Assembly (NCBI RefSeq): GCF_029846275.1
Contig: NZ_JARVWS010000002.1
Span: 434,001 to 498,000, forward strand
Origin: Nocardioides sp. CER19
GTDB lineage: Bacteria; Actinomycetota; Actinomycetes; Propionibacteriales; Nocardioidaceae
Reading direction: 5' to 3'
Length of the DNA: 64,000 nucleotides
Below, one piece after another: positions 6,990 through 15,558 of the stretch. The first letter of the stretch is position 1; every line of letters starts with the position of its first letter. A program made the position numbers and the translations under genes. The notes under the pieces are model-generated. The model was not told the DNA's origin. It saw only the letters and a list, made by a program, of their open reading frames with translations, and searched no databases.

Positions 6990-9065
6990 TCATCCGGGCA
7001 GCTTCGCCGTCAGGTTCGTACGGTGGCCGAGCTTGTCGAGCCATCCGACGAAGACCCGGTGCAGCTCGTGGGCACCCACGACCATCTCGTCCGGCAGCGG
7101 CAGGTCGACGGGATGCACGACCATCGCTCGGTCCTGCCAGCCGCCGAGCCCGCCGTGGCAGCCGACGAGGTCCTCGAAGGCGGCGACCTCGCCCAGCTCG
7201 TCGATGAGGCTGTTGACGTAGAGGTCCGGCGCCTCGGGCATCGCGTCGACGCGTCGGATGAACGCCGCGGCGTGCGGCCCGAACGGCGCCAGCGGGTCCT
7301 TGCCGACGACCAGCCCGTCGCGTAGCCGGTGCTCACCGTCCGCGCCGAGCACGACGGGCCCGTGCTCGGCGGAGCGCCCGACGACGAAGCCGATCCCGGG
7401 GTGGTCGGCGAGGCCGGGCACGAGTCCCGGGAACCGGGCCGCGAGCTCCTCCAGGGTGAGCCGGTGCGACTCGCCGGACACGTAGACGAGCCCGAGGTTG
7501 CCCGACCCGAAGACCATGAACCGCTCCGGGGCCACGTCCGACGTCGCCGGCTGCTCGACGCTCCGGTCACCGTCGCCGACCGAGGTCTCGTCGGTCAGGT
7601 GGTCGGAGACGCGGTTGAGCGCGCGGCCCATGACCGTGTCTCCGCCACCCGCCGAGGCGACCATCGAGTTGAGGGAGCCGCTGCTCTCGGCGTTGCGCAC
7701 CGCGTCCAGGGCCGGCGCCTCGGCGAGACGGGAGACGAGCGTGGCGAGGTCCTCGCCGTACCTGTCGGCGAAGATCTCGCCCTGCGACTGGCCGTGGTCG
7801 GAGAGCACGACCAGGCGGTAGCGGCGCGGCGCGACCGCGGCGACCTTCTCCAGCTGGGCGAGGACCGCGTCGATGCCCTCGAGCGCCGAGAGGGACTCGG
7901 GCTGCAGGAGGCCGGCGTGGTGAGCAACGGCGTCGTAGTCGACGTAGTCCACGTAGATCGACCGGTTGCCGCGCAGCATGGCGTCGGTGACCAGGGTGGT
8001 GTTGAGGTCCCGCAGCACACCCACGAGCGCTGCCCGCTCGCCGGCGAAGCTCCAGCCGCGGCGGATCCGAGGACGTACGTCGCGCCGGCGGGCGCGGGTG
8101 GCCTGGTAGCGCTCCCGCACGACCTCGCTCAGCGTGCGGTTGAAGCTGCGCGCGAAGCCGGCGGGCCGGCCGAGGAAGTCCGAGATCGCCTCCCGGGCCT
8201 GCCGTGTCTCGCGGGACCGCTCGACGGCACTCATCGTGGCGACGGCCGTCGGTGCGTCCCCGGTGAACAGGTTGCTGATCGAGACGCCGTCGTCGGCGAG
8301 CAGGCCGTGCCCGTCGGAGTGCTGTGCCTCGATCTCCGCGGCGTCGCGCGGCCGGTTGGCTACCAGGACCCGCTGCGAGGCCCGGTCGACCCAGCGGAAC
8401 GCGGGGATGCCGTCGATCGTCCCGTGCAGGATGCCCATCTGGCTCGCCGGGGTCGTGGCCGGCAGCATCGGACGCCACTCCGCCATCCGATGGGTGCCGC
8501 CGCGGAGCCAGCGGGACACGGTCGGCATCGTCCCGGCGCGGATGCCGACATCGAGCACCGGGAAGGGGACCCCGTCAGCCTGCACGAACACGACACCGGG
8601 CACGTCCGGATCGGGGACGGTCACCGAGGACCGCCGCGCGCGGCGGAGCAGCGACGCCGTCACGGCGTCGTCGGTGCCGGCGGTGAACAGCCAGACCAGG
8701 ACGGTCGACACGGCGGCGACCAGCCACGCGGCCAGGACCGACCACCAGAACTCCGCCCAGCCGGTGTCGGCCGACGGGTAGAGCACCAGCCAGATCGCCA
8801 GCCACTGACCGCCGAGCCCGAGGAGCACCGCACCCGCCCAGCCCAGCCGCACGGCCAGCGGCGTCAGCACCAGCCGCAGCACGAGGCCGCCGACCGACAC
8901 GAGCAGGCCGCCGACGACGACCTGCCAGGCGCTCTGGACCTGCGTGCCGGGGGCCAGCCACGCCGCCAGCAGGAGCCCGAGCGTCGCGCCGAGCACGCCG
9001 AGGAGCGCGGCGGCGAGGTCGCGGGCGCCGAGTGTTCGGAGCGCGGACGGTGGCTGTCGACCCAT
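6990..9065 (-). CDS. Membrane-anchored phosphodiesterase of the alkaline phosphatase superfamily with holin-like N-terminus
   Basis: 691 residues. Four to five membrane helices occupy residues 1-150, of the kind annotated as phage holin family. They are followed by a type I phosphodiesterase/nucleotide pyrophosphatase domain. Metal and nucleophile motifs are visible: VQADGVPF (~153), PATTPASQMG (~203, nucleophilic Thr), YDAVAHHAG (~380), LSDHGQ (~425) and CHGGLGGW (~637). It probably hydrolyses a phosphodiester or phospholipid at the membrane; the substrate cannot be told. I use the ATG at 9065, with GAGGAG upstream, rather than the in-frame GTG at 9080. It is operonic with the MprF-like gene. 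Confidence 0.75.
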   Translation of the reverse strand: MGRQPPSALRTLGARDLAAALLGVLGATLGLLLAAWLAPGTQVQSAWQVVVGGLLVSVGGLVLRLVLTPLAVRLGWAGAVLLGLGGQWLAIWLVLYPSADTGWAEFWWSVLAAWLVAAVSTVLVWLFTAGTDDAVTASLLRRARRSSVTVPDPDVPGVVFVQADGVPFPVLDVGIRAGTMPTVSRWLRGGTHRMAEWRPMLPATTPASQMGILHGTIDGIPAFRWVDRASQRVLVANRPRDAAEIEAQHSDGHGLLADDGVSISNLFTGDAPTAVATMSAVERSRETRQAREAISDFLGRPAGFARSFNRTLSEVVRERYQATRARRRDVRPRIRRGWSFAGERAALVGVLRDLNTTLVTDAMLRGNRSIYVDYVDYDAVAHHAGLLQPESLSALEGIDAVLAQLEKVAAVAPRRYRLVVLSDHGQSQGEIFADRYGEDLATLVSRLAEAPALDAVRNAESSGSLNSMVASAGGGDTVMGRALNRVSDHLTDETSVGDGDRSVEQPATSDVAPERFMVFGSGNLGLVYVSGESHRLTLEELAARFPGLVPGLADHPGIGFVVGRSAEHGPVVLGADGEHRLRDGLVVGKDPLAPFGPHAAAFIRRVDAMPEAPDLYVNSLIDELGEVAAFEDLVGCHGGLGGWQDRAMVVHPVDLPLPDEMVVGAHELHRVFVGWLDKLGHRTNLTAKLPG

Positions 9066-9162
9066 GCCACCACTCCTCACCGGTCCAGCGTGGCTCGCGG
9101 AGATCCTGGTCGATCATGGCGACGGAGCGCGGCGGCGGCGTTCCCCTGAACCGGGTGAACGT

Positions 9163-9921
9163 CTAGAGCGTCACCCGCTGGCCCGGGGTGAGGACGACGG
9201 CCTCGGCCTCGCGGCCCGCCATCGCGGCGGCGAACCGCTCGCCCGGGGTCACGAACATGCGCTGGTGCGTACGCCTGGCGACCAGTGCCAGTCCCCGCGG
9301 GAAGAACGTGCCCCAGTGCACCGGCACCGCCCAGCGCGCGCCGACGGCCGCGACGGCCTCGGCCGCCTCCTCCGGATCCAGGTGCTCGTCACCGAGCGAG
9401 TGTCCCCAGCCTCCGACCGGGACGAGCGCCAGGTCGACCGGCTTCACCGACGCGAAGTCGACCTGCGACCCCGTGTCGCCCGGGTACCAGAAGGCCCGGT
9501 CACCGCAGTCGACCCGGAACCCGAGCGCCGGGCCCCGGTAGCGCGAACCGGGCAGTCGCCGGCCGTCGTGGAAGGCGGGCAGCACGGTGATCCGGGCCCC
9601 GGCTACGTCGAGCTGGTCGCCCGGCCGCACCGGCCGGACGTCGGCCCGGTCGCGCAGGAGCCGCTCGCCACCGCGGGGGAGCACCACCGTGGCCTCGGGC
9701 GCGACGCGACGCAGGGACGGCAGGTGGCAGTGGTCGTGGTGGAGGTGCGACACCAGCACCAGGTCGGCCGAGATCGCATGGTCGACCGGCGCGTCGGCGT
9801 ACCGGCGCAGGTGGAAGAGCCGCTCGGCCAGCACCGGGTCCGTCACGACCCGGAGGCCGCCGATCTCCACGGTCGTCGACGCGTGGCCCCACCAGGTCAC
9901 CGCGAGCGCGTCGGTGCTCAT
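9163..9921 (-). CDS. MBL-fold metal-dependent hydrolase (UlaG-like)
   Basis: 252 residues. Its metallo-beta-lactamase signature HLHHDH is at about residue 58, with YPGDTG and VPVHWGT supplying later metal ligands. It begins WWGHASTTVEI, typical of the UlaG/RomA-like branch. The substrate is unknown. The ATG at 9921 starts 1 base after the stop of the upstream gamma-subunit gene, so the two are translationally coupled. A second MBL protein of the same branch lies at 18801-19574. Confidence 0.85.
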   Translation of the reverse strand: MSTDALAVTWWGHASTTVEIGGLRVVTDPVLAERLFHLRRYADAPVDHAISADLVLVSHLHHDHCHLPSLRRVAPEATVVLPRGGERLLRDRADVRPVRPGDQLDVAGARITVLPAFHDGRRLPGSRYRGPALGFRVDCGDRAFWYPGDTGSQVDFASVKPVDLALVPVGGWGHSLGDEHLDPEEAAEAVAAVGARWAVPVHWGTFFPRGLALVARRTHQRMFVTPGERFAAAMAGREAEAVVLTPGQRVTL

Positions 9922-9922
9922 G

Positions 9923-10825
9923 TCAGTCCTGGTCCCGCTCGGCGAGCGCATTGGCGCCGCCGACGATCTCGGTGATCTCCTGGGTGATGGCCGCCTGGCG
10001 CGCCTGGTTGGCGATCCGCGTGTAGAGCCGGATCAGCTCGTCGGCGTTGTCGGTCGCCGCCTTCATCGCCCGCTGGCGTGCCGCCTGCTCGCACGCCGCG
10101 GCCTGGAGCAGCACCGCGTAGATGCGGTGGTGCACGTAGTTCGGCAGCAGCGCGTCGAGGACCGCCTCGACGCTCGGCTCGAAGTCGTAGAGCGGCAGCA
10201 GCTCCTCGGGCGGCGGGACAGACACCCCCTCCACCACCTCCGTCGGGAGCATCCGGGCGGCCACCAGCTCGTGGTCGATCATCGAGTGGAAACGGGTGTA
10301 GACGAGGTGGACGTCGTCGACCCCGGTGTTCTCGGTGAGGAACTGGGCGACGAGCGCGTCGCCGATCTCGCAGGCCAGGTCGTAGGTCGGCCGGTCGGAG
10401 TGCCCGACCCAGGAGTCGACGACCGGCCGGTCCCGGAACGTGTAGTAGGTGAGGCCCTTCCGGCCGGCACAGTAGAGGGCGACCTCGCGGCCCTCCTGGT
10501 GGATCTTCGCGATGAGCCGCTCGGCGGTGCGGATGACGTTGGCCGAGTACGCGCCGGCCAGCCCCCGGTCCGAGGTGACGACCAGGATCGCCGCCCGGCG
10601 CGAGTCGTCGGTCTTCTCCGCCAGGAGTGGGTGGTTGGTGTGCGTCATCGTCGCCGCGGCCGAGATCGCCTGGGTGATCTTGCGTGAGTACGGACGGGCC
10701 GCCGCCGCCTGCTGCCGAGCGCGGACGACACGGGCGGCGGCGATGAGCTCCATCGCGCGCGTGATCTTCCGGGTCGACTCGATCGTCCGGATCTTGGCGC
10801 GGTACTCGCGCAGGGAGGCGGGCAC
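9923..10825 (-). CDS. F-type ATP synthase gamma subunit, outside an atp operon
   Basis: 300 residues, full length. The N-terminal helix reads REYRAKIRTIESTRKITRAMELIA, the middle carries VVTSDRGLAGAYSAN, and the C-terminal helix ends RQAAITQEITEIVGGANAL. These are the rotor-shaft helices and conserved blocks of AtpG. The neighbours are a TY-Chap-like gene and an MBL hydrolase, not atpA or atpD, so this is either a second copy or a relocated gene. The GTG start has no Shine-Dalgarno, so it may be leaderless. I leave the symbol empty because the canonical atpG may lie elsewhere. Confidence 0.88.
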   Translation of the reverse strand: MPASLREYRAKIRTIESTRKITRAMELIAAARVVRARQQAAAARPYSRKITQAISAAATMTHTNHPLLAEKTDDSRRAAILVVTSDRGLAGAYSANVIRTAERLIAKIHQEGREVALYCAGRKGLTYYTFRDRPVVDSWVGHSDRPTYDLACEIGDALVAQFLTENTGVDDVHLVYTRFHSMIDHELVAARMLPTEVVEGVSVPPPEELLPLYDFEPSVEAVLDALLPNYVHHRIYAVLLQAAACEQAARQRAMKAATDNADELIRLYTRIANQARQAAITQEITEIVGGANALAERDQD

Positions 10826-10891
10826 GTCACGTCACGCTACGCCCGCGCCCGGGTCGACGGCACCCGGTGACCGTTCGACTACGGTCGAGCC

Positions 10892-11326
10892 ATGACTGAC
10901 GCGTGGCAGGTGTTTCGCGACCGGCTCGGCAGCGAGCTCGTCGCGCTACCGGTCGACCACAGCCTCCTGGTGAGCGAGCCCGACCCGCCGGCGGGGCCGG
11001 CGCCGGCGCGCAAGTGGTGGCAGCTCGGCGCCGCGGGCCCGCGTGCGGTCCCGGGCCGCTACGTCCAGTTCCTGCGCTGGGAGGACGTCGTCCGCGCCGA
11101 GTGCGTCTCCGGCGCCTACCGCGACGTCAGCGAGACCCAGCATCGGGCGCTGCTGGACCTCGGCTGGTCGGACCCGGCCGCCAACCCGAAGCGGTGGGGA
11201 ACCGACAACTACGTCTACGACGCCGCGCCGGCCGAGCTCGCGCAGCTGGCCGATCTCTGCGCCCGGTCGCTCGACGTGCTCGGCGCGCGCCCGGACGCCG
11301 ACTGGAGGTGGCAGGTCACCGACTGA
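10892..11326 (+). CDS. TY-Chap-like domain protein
   Basis: 144 residues, soluble. The pattern of RYVQFLRWEDVVRAE, a central LLDLGWSDP with a following N, and a helical C-terminus fits the TY-Chap (YbjN/type III chaperone-like) domain. Such proteins are thought to act as chaperones and often sit near secretion or toxin genes, here next to the WXG100-like operon. TACGGT lies 6 bases before the ATG and no Shine-Dalgarno is visible, so the mRNA is probably leaderless. Confidence 0.55.
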   Translation: MTDAWQVFRDRLGSELVALPVDHSLLVSEPDPPAGPAPARKWWQLGAAGPRAVPGRYVQFLRWEDVVRAECVSGAYRDVSETQHRALLDLGWSDPAANPKRWGTDNYVYDAAPAELAQLADLCARSLDVLGARPDADWRWQVTD

Positions 11327-11358
11327 GCCGGTGACCCGTCAGCGGCCGGTCACCGACT
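11314..11358. terminator. Bidirectional hairpin between two convergent genes
   Basis: GGTCACCG (11314-11321) pairs with CGGTGACC (11329-11336). A second GGTCACCGACT copy at 11348-11358 lets the middle element pair to the right as well. The stop codons of both genes lie within it. Inference: one of the two hairpins forms on each strand. Confidence 0.45.
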
Positions 11359-12001
11359 CGACGTCCCGGCCGAGCAGCGGCAGCACCGCTGCCAGCTGGC
11401 GGAAGAGGACGGTCGGCGAGACCGGGGCCGCGACGAACGCCTGGTCGGCCAGCTCGACCAGCCAGGCGCCGCCGTCGCTTCCGTCGGCGACGACCAGCAC
11501 GAGGGGCTCCTCGGTGGAGCCGACGGCGTGCGCCACCAGCCGCCAGGCCCGGTCGGCTCCGAACGGCGCCAGCGCGGAGCGGCGTACGTCGGCGTCGAGG
11601 GCGAACCAGCCGGCGAGCACCTCGTCCGCAACGTCTCGCGGGTGGCGGGGGATGTCGTCCCGCATCCGGTCGCGCGGGCCGAGTCCGGTCAGCCTGGCCA
11701 GGGCCGCGGTGACCTGGTCGTGGGGGAGTGGCACCACGTGGCGGTCGGTTCCGTCGGCGGTGTGGACGAGCAGGGCGGCGGCGTCGGACCCCAGCCACAC
11801 CTCGTGGTTGCGGACGCCGCCCGGCGTGGCCGTCTCCAGCTGGAGCACGGCCAGCGGGTGCGCGACCGCCGCAAGGGCGCGCTCGCCGCCGGGCACCTGG
11901 CGTGCCGCGTCGACCGCGCCGGGGGACGGCGCCGCGCCGATCATCGCCGTCCAGGCGGCGACGTCGACGTGCAGCTCGCCGTCGCGCAGGGTGAGGCTCA
12001 C
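11339..12001 (-). CDS. Last gene of the WXG100-like operon, EspG-like by context
   Basis: 220 residues, soluble, alternating beta and helical segments and no cysteine-based or catalytic motif. It starts with GTG overlapping the previous stop as GTGA. Its position downstream of WXG-type secreted candidates resembles ESX secretion chaperones (EspG), but the sequence similarity I can see is weak. It could also be an immunity or accessory protein. It is convergent with the TY-Chap-like gene. Confidence 0.5.
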   Translation of the reverse strand: MSLTLRDGELHVDVAAWTAMIGAAPSPGAVDAARQVPGGERALAAVAHPLAVLQLETATPGGVRNHEVWLGSDAAALLVHTADGTDRHVVPLPHDQVTAALARLTGLGPRDRMRDDIPRHPRDVADEVLAGWFALDADVRRSALAPFGADRAWRLVAHAVGSTEEPLVLVVADGSDGGAWLVELADQAFVAAPVSPTVLFRQLAAVLPLLGRDVESVTGR

Positions 12002-12447
12002 CGGCCGGCCCCGTCCGGGAGGGTGAGGCCGGCGGCGCACTCGTCGAGGGTCGCGGCGAGGAGCGGGTAGCGCAGGGCGTCGACCGTCGCGGTCAGCGTG
12101 TAGCCGGTGCTGCCCACCTGGGCGAACCACTGCTCCATGACGAGACCTGCTCCCTCGCGGCTGGTGTGGTGGGCGAGCCTGCGTCCGCCCGGTCGGCCGT
12201 CCACGTCGAGCCGCTCGAGGTCGAGCAGGAGGAAGTCGACCAGCTCGTGGCGGAGCAGCACGTCGGTGCCGTTCTGCCAGTCGCGGAAGCTCAGGTCGCC
12301 GTTGTCGCCGACGGTGAGCACGAGGTTGGCGCGGAAGCCGCCGTCGGCCCGGTCGGGCTCGATGACGATCGTCGCGTCGGGGGCGGGCGTGACGACGTCC
12401 CACCCCTCGGGCGCCGGGAAGGAGGCGCCGTCGTGGACGACGTTCAC
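11998..12447 (-). CDS. LpqN-like domain protein without signal peptide
   Basis: 149 residues. The start FPAPEGWDVV and the alternating beta pattern fit the LpqN/DUF1795-type fold, known from mycobacterial lipoproteins; here there is no signal peptide or lipobox, so it should be cytosolic. GTGA overlaps join it to both neighbours. Its role is unknown, probably tied to the secreted WXG protein. Confidence 0.5.
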   Translation of the reverse strand: MNVVHDGASFPAPEGWDVVTPAPDATIVIEPDRADGGFRANLVLTVGDNGDLSFRDWQNGTDVLLRHELVDFLLLDLERLDVDGRPGGRRLAHHTSREGAGLVMEQWFAQVGSTGYTLTATVDALRYPLLAATLDECAAGLTLPDGAGR

Positions 12448-12812
12448 CGGAGCCAGCCCTCCTTCTCGAACCGCAGCGCGATGGTGTGCCGCGCCCAGCC
12501 GGGCACGGCCCAGCGCGGGTAGGGCAGCCGCATCATCCCCCAGCCGAAGAGGAGCAACGCCCCGGCCAGGACCAGGACGAGGAGCAGCAGCCCGATGGCC
12601 GGCACGTCGTCGGCCCACGGGCCGAGCCCGAGCGCGAGCGCCAGCAGCCCGATCCCGGGCAGCACGAACAGCGCGAGCCGTACGCCGCCCTCGCCGGCCG
12701 CTCCCGACCACGCCCGCGCGCTGCGTCCCCGGCCCAGCCGCTGCCACACGCCGAGCCCGGTGAGCACGATCCCGACGGCCAGGCACAGGTAGGACGTCGC
12801 GCTGGGTTCCAT
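12444..12812 (-). CDS. Small three-helix membrane protein
   Basis: 122 residues with hydrophobic segments at about 8-24, 45-65 and 70-95, ending in an Arg/Lys-rich cytoplasmic tail. The ATG overlaps the upstream stop as TGATG. A small membrane protein directly after a large Gly-rich effector candidate is a plausible immunity or anchoring partner; nothing in the sequence proves it. Confidence 0.55.
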   Translation of the reverse strand: MEPSATSYLCLAVGIVLTGLGVWQRLGRGRSARAWSGAAGEGGVRLALFVLPGIGLLALALGLGPWADDVPAIGLLLLVLVLAGALLLFGWGMMRLPYPRWAVPGWARHTIALRFEKEGWLR

Positions 12813-14200
12813 CAGAACAACCCTCCCACGAAGTCCCCGACGGCGTGGGCCGCGCCGCCGATGGCATCCCCGGCCGCCCCGACGCCTTCCGAGATCGCGT
12901 GCCCCGCCTCGCCGCCGAGGTCCTTGAGCTGGTCGCCGACCCACTGACCGGCCTCGGAGCCGACGAAGCCTCCCACCAGACCGCCGATGCCGGCCCCGAT
13001 GACGGTGCCGACACCCGGACAGATGGCCGTGCCGATCGCGCCTCCGGCCCAGGCTCCGACCTCGGCCCCGGCCCAGGCGCCCGCGGCGGTCGTCGCCCCG
13101 ACCGTGGCGGCCCGCCCGGCGCGCTCGTCGGTCGGGTACTTCGCGTCCTGCTCCCACTCGCCCCAGGCCGAGGTGGCGAACGTGAGCACGGTGCCGCCCC
13201 GCGACAGCCACTTGCCGGCGGTGCCCCACCCCTCGGCCGCGCCGCCCTTCCAGGGGCGCGCGCTGAAGTGCCCCTTCGGGTCGAAGCCGGTGAGGCGCTC
13301 CAGCGGGTTGAGACCCTGGCGGGTCGGGAACCGGCCGGCGCCGTACTTGAGGCGCTCCCAGAAGCCGAGCCCGGCCTTCGGGATCGTCTGCCCGGCGGCG
13401 TTGATCGGGCGGAAGTGGGAGAAGCGCTGGTCGGCCATCCAGCCGGTGACGCTCGACGCGGCGAACTGGGCCTGGCCGAGGGCGTAGAGCGTCGTTGCGA
13501 TCGGGCCGCCCTCACCCGGCGGCTTGAAGCCGCCCCACTCGCTGACGAACTTCTCGCCGAGGGAGGCCCCCGCCTTCACGAGGCCGCTGAGCGCGTCCCA
13601 CGCGGCGTCAGCGGTGAGCGCGCCGCCCACGAGCGCGGCGCGTGCCGACCCGAGGTCGGACTGCGCGTGGACCCGGCGCGCGACCTGGTCGGGCGTCAGC
13701 CTCACCGCGCCGGGGACGATCAGGCCCGTCGCGCTGTCGAGCGCGGCCGCCGTGGCGCCGGCGTCGCGCTTGATCCGGTCGCGGATCTCCTCCGCGTGCT
13801 CCCGGAGCCTGCTCACCGCGCCCGCGGCGCGGCTGCGTGCGGTGGCGGTCGCGGGGTCGCCGTCGGGCAGGTCGGCGACGTCACCGAGATGCCGCTCGGC
13901 CTGCACCCGCAGGTCGTCGATGTCGGTGCGGGCCCGCGCCAGCCGCTGCGCGTAGCCCGCGAGCTGCTCCTGCGCTCCCTGCAGGACGGCGCCCGCGCCG
14001 TCCAACGCGCCCAGGATGCCGGTCCCCGCGTCGACGAAGTCCTTCTTGCGGGGGCCTCGCCAGGTCGACGACGCGTCGTCCACGCCGCCGGCGATGGTCG
14101 TGCCGTGGGTGCCGAGGTCGGTGTGGATCGTGCCGAGGGTCGCCGCCGCCGACTTCAGCGGCCCGGGCTCACCCTCGGGGTAGTCGAAGCCCTCGACCAT
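12812..14200 (-). CDS. WXG100-like domain fused to a large Gly-rich C-terminus (putative type VII effector)
   Basis: 462 residues. The first ~150 are helical with the turn STWRGPRKKDF (WRG at ~47), as in WXG100/ESX substrates. The middle part (~180-330) is less regular. The last ~110 residues are a glycine-zipper array with repeated GAWAG, GGAIG and GAGIGG motifs, as in membrane-inserting or pore-forming segments. Inference: a secreted effector or envelope protein. The apparent first Met is a TTG at 14203; the ATG at 14200 overlaps the previous stop (TGATG) and is the better start. No ESX core genes are in the window. Confidence 0.6.
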   Translation of the reverse strand: MVEGFDYPEGEPGPLKSAAATLGTIHTDLGTHGTTIAGGVDDASSTWRGPRKKDFVDAGTGILGALDGAGAVLQGAQEQLAGYAQRLARARTDIDDLRVQAERHLGDVADLPDGDPATATARSRAAGAVSRLREHAEEIRDRIKRDAGATAAALDSATGLIVPGAVRLTPDQVARRVHAQSDLGSARAALVGGALTADAAWDALSGLVKAGASLGEKFVSEWGGFKPPGEGGPIATTLYALGQAQFAASSVTGWMADQRFSHFRPINAAGQTIPKAGLGFWERLKYGAGRFPTRQGLNPLERLTGFDPKGHFSARPWKGGAAEGWGTAGKWLSRGGTVLTFATSAWGEWEQDAKYPTDERAGRAATVGATTAAGAWAGAEVGAWAGGAIGTAICPGVGTVIGAGIGGLVGGFVGSEAGQWVGDQLKDLGGEAGHAISEGVGAAGDAIGGAAHAVGDFVGGLF

Positions 14201-14478
14201 CAATGTCCCCCGGACGCGGCGACGACGTCCTGGGCGGCGGCCTCGGCGAGGGCGGCGCCGATCTTCGTCTGGGTGCCGAGGTCCTCGATCGCCGTCCCCG
14301 TCGCGGCGCCCAGGCGGCGCAGCGCACCGGCGAGGTCGGCGTACCCGGCGCTCCCGGACGCCTGCGCCACCGCGTGCGCGAGGCCTCGGCCGGCCTCCTC
14401 GATCTTGCCGCCCGCCCCGTGCAGGGACTTGGCGCCCCCGGTCATCGCGGCCGGATCACCACCGACGTTGCCGCTCAT
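14200..14478 (-). CDS. Small helical protein, first gene of the WXG100-like operon
   Basis: 92 residues, rich in Ala and Gly, predicted as two helices around a Gly/Ser turn, no Trp. Size and position directly before a WXG-bearing protein fit an ESAT-6/EspC-like partner that would form a helical heterodimer with it. The canonical WXG motif is absent, so this rests on context. Confidence 0.5.
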   Translation of the reverse strand: MSGNVGGDPAAMTGGAKSLHGAGGKIEEAGRGLAHAVAQASGSAGYADLAGALRRLGAATGTAIEDLGTQTKIGAALAEAAAQDVVAASGGH

Positions 14479-14545
14479 CGTCGCCCCCGAAAGCTCGTCA
14501 GAACAGGCCGTGCTGGCCCTGGTTCTTGCAGGCTGCCCCGATCAG

Positions 14546-14651
14546 GGGTTTGCCAAACCCGAGCACCCGGCGCCACGCGGGCCGCAGCCGACGTCCGGCC
14601 GGTCGCCGGCGGGCGAGCCACGGCGTTCTTTGGGTTTTCCCCTCTTTGGGT
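14546..14651. promoter_or_regulatory. Repeat elements in the divergent promoter region 14479-14723
   Basis: An inverted repeat GGGTTT-GCC-AAACCC (14546-14560) and two direct copies of TCTTTGGGT, 16 bases apart (14627-14635, 14643-14651). These are the most AT-rich stretches of the 245-base gap between the WXG-like operon and the divergent membrane-protein gene. They may be operators; no regulator is nearby. Confidence 0.35.
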
Positions 14652-14723
14652 GACCTCACCAGGCGCCGATGGACGCAAGGTGGACGTGGGGGCGATGGCG
14701 CTCCCCGCTCGGGAGGCGACGAC

Positions 14724-15515
14724 ATGGGGAACGACGAGGATGCGCTGGGACCGGCTCCGGAGAGGCCGGCGCGAGACACCGCGCTCATGTTCGGCGGTGG
14801 CGTGGCAGTCGGGGCGGCCGTTCTCGGCCTGATCTGGATGTTCATCTCGCTGGTCGGGGGCGGCTCCGGGGACGCGCCTGAGAGCTCCGGCTCCGGACAG
14901 GTCGCGCCGTTGAGCGCGTCCAAGCCGGCCCAGGCGCAGCCGACCCGGATGGAGCTGTGCCGAAGCGCAGCGAGTGCGCTCACCGCGCCGCTGGAGGCGG
15001 CGGGTCCGGCGATGGACCAGTGGGCCGTCCACATCGGGGCCATGAACAAGCTCGTGGTGGGCGCGATCTCCCTGAAGCAGGCGACTGCCTTCTGGAACCA
15101 GACGCGGGTGGGTGCCCAGGGCCGGATCGAGCACTTCCGCGCAGCGGTCCGCACCCTCCGTGGGCACGACGTCTCCTGCCCGTCACCGAGCCTCGTCCGG
15201 CCGAGCGAGGGCGTGGCGCTACGATCCTGCGCCCGCCAGGTCAGCGCCGATCTCCAGACGCTGGATGCCGCGCGTACGGCGGTCCACACCTGGCACATGC
15301 ACGTCCTCGACATGGACCGGCTGCGGGCGGGGACGCTGGCGCCGGCGACGGCGACCAAGATGTGGCTGGCGATGTGGCAGCGTGGCCAGGCCCAGCTCGA
15401 CGCCTACCGTGACGCCGTCCGCTCCGCCCGGCGCGCGGGCGGATGCTCGACGGCGCAACCGGGCCTGCCGCAGCCACCTTCCATGACCATGTCGAACGAC
15501 CTGCCGGGCACGTGA
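14724..15515 (+). CDS. Single-pass membrane protein with a large outer domain
   Basis: 263 residues: a short acidic N-terminus, one membrane helix at about 22-44, a Gly/Ser linker and a ~190-residue extracytoplasmic helical domain with several Trp and four Cys (CRSA, SCPS, SCAR, GGCS) that could form disulphides. No family recognised. The ATG at 14724 follows GGGAGG by 7 bases; the open frame upstream is Arg-rich noise. It is divergent from the WXG-like operon and shares its promoter region. Confidence 0.6.
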   Translation: MGNDEDALGPAPERPARDTALMFGGGVAVGAAVLGLIWMFISLVGGGSGDAPESSGSGQVAPLSASKPAQAQPTRMELCRSAASALTAPLEAAGPAMDQWAVHIGAMNKLVVGAISLKQATAFWNQTRVGAQGRIEHFRAAVRTLRGHDVSCPSPSLVRPSEGVALRSCARQVSADLQTLDAARTAVHTWHMHVLDMDRLRAGTLAPATATKMWLAMWQRGQAQLDAYRDAVRSARRAGGCSTAQPGLPQPPSMTMSNDLPGT

Positions 15516-15558
15516 TGACGGATTCGCTCGTTCCCCGCCGCAGCCGATAGGGTCGCCG

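Noticed and set aside
6990-9065. Phage holin and hence a prophage
   Set aside because: The holin-like helices are the anchor of a phosphodiesterase and no phage structural or lysis gene is near.
14526-14723. N-terminal extension of the membrane protein at 14724-15515
   Set aside because: Arg-rich sequence without conservation features; the ATG at 14724 has a good Shine-Dalgarno and the region carries promoter-like repeats.
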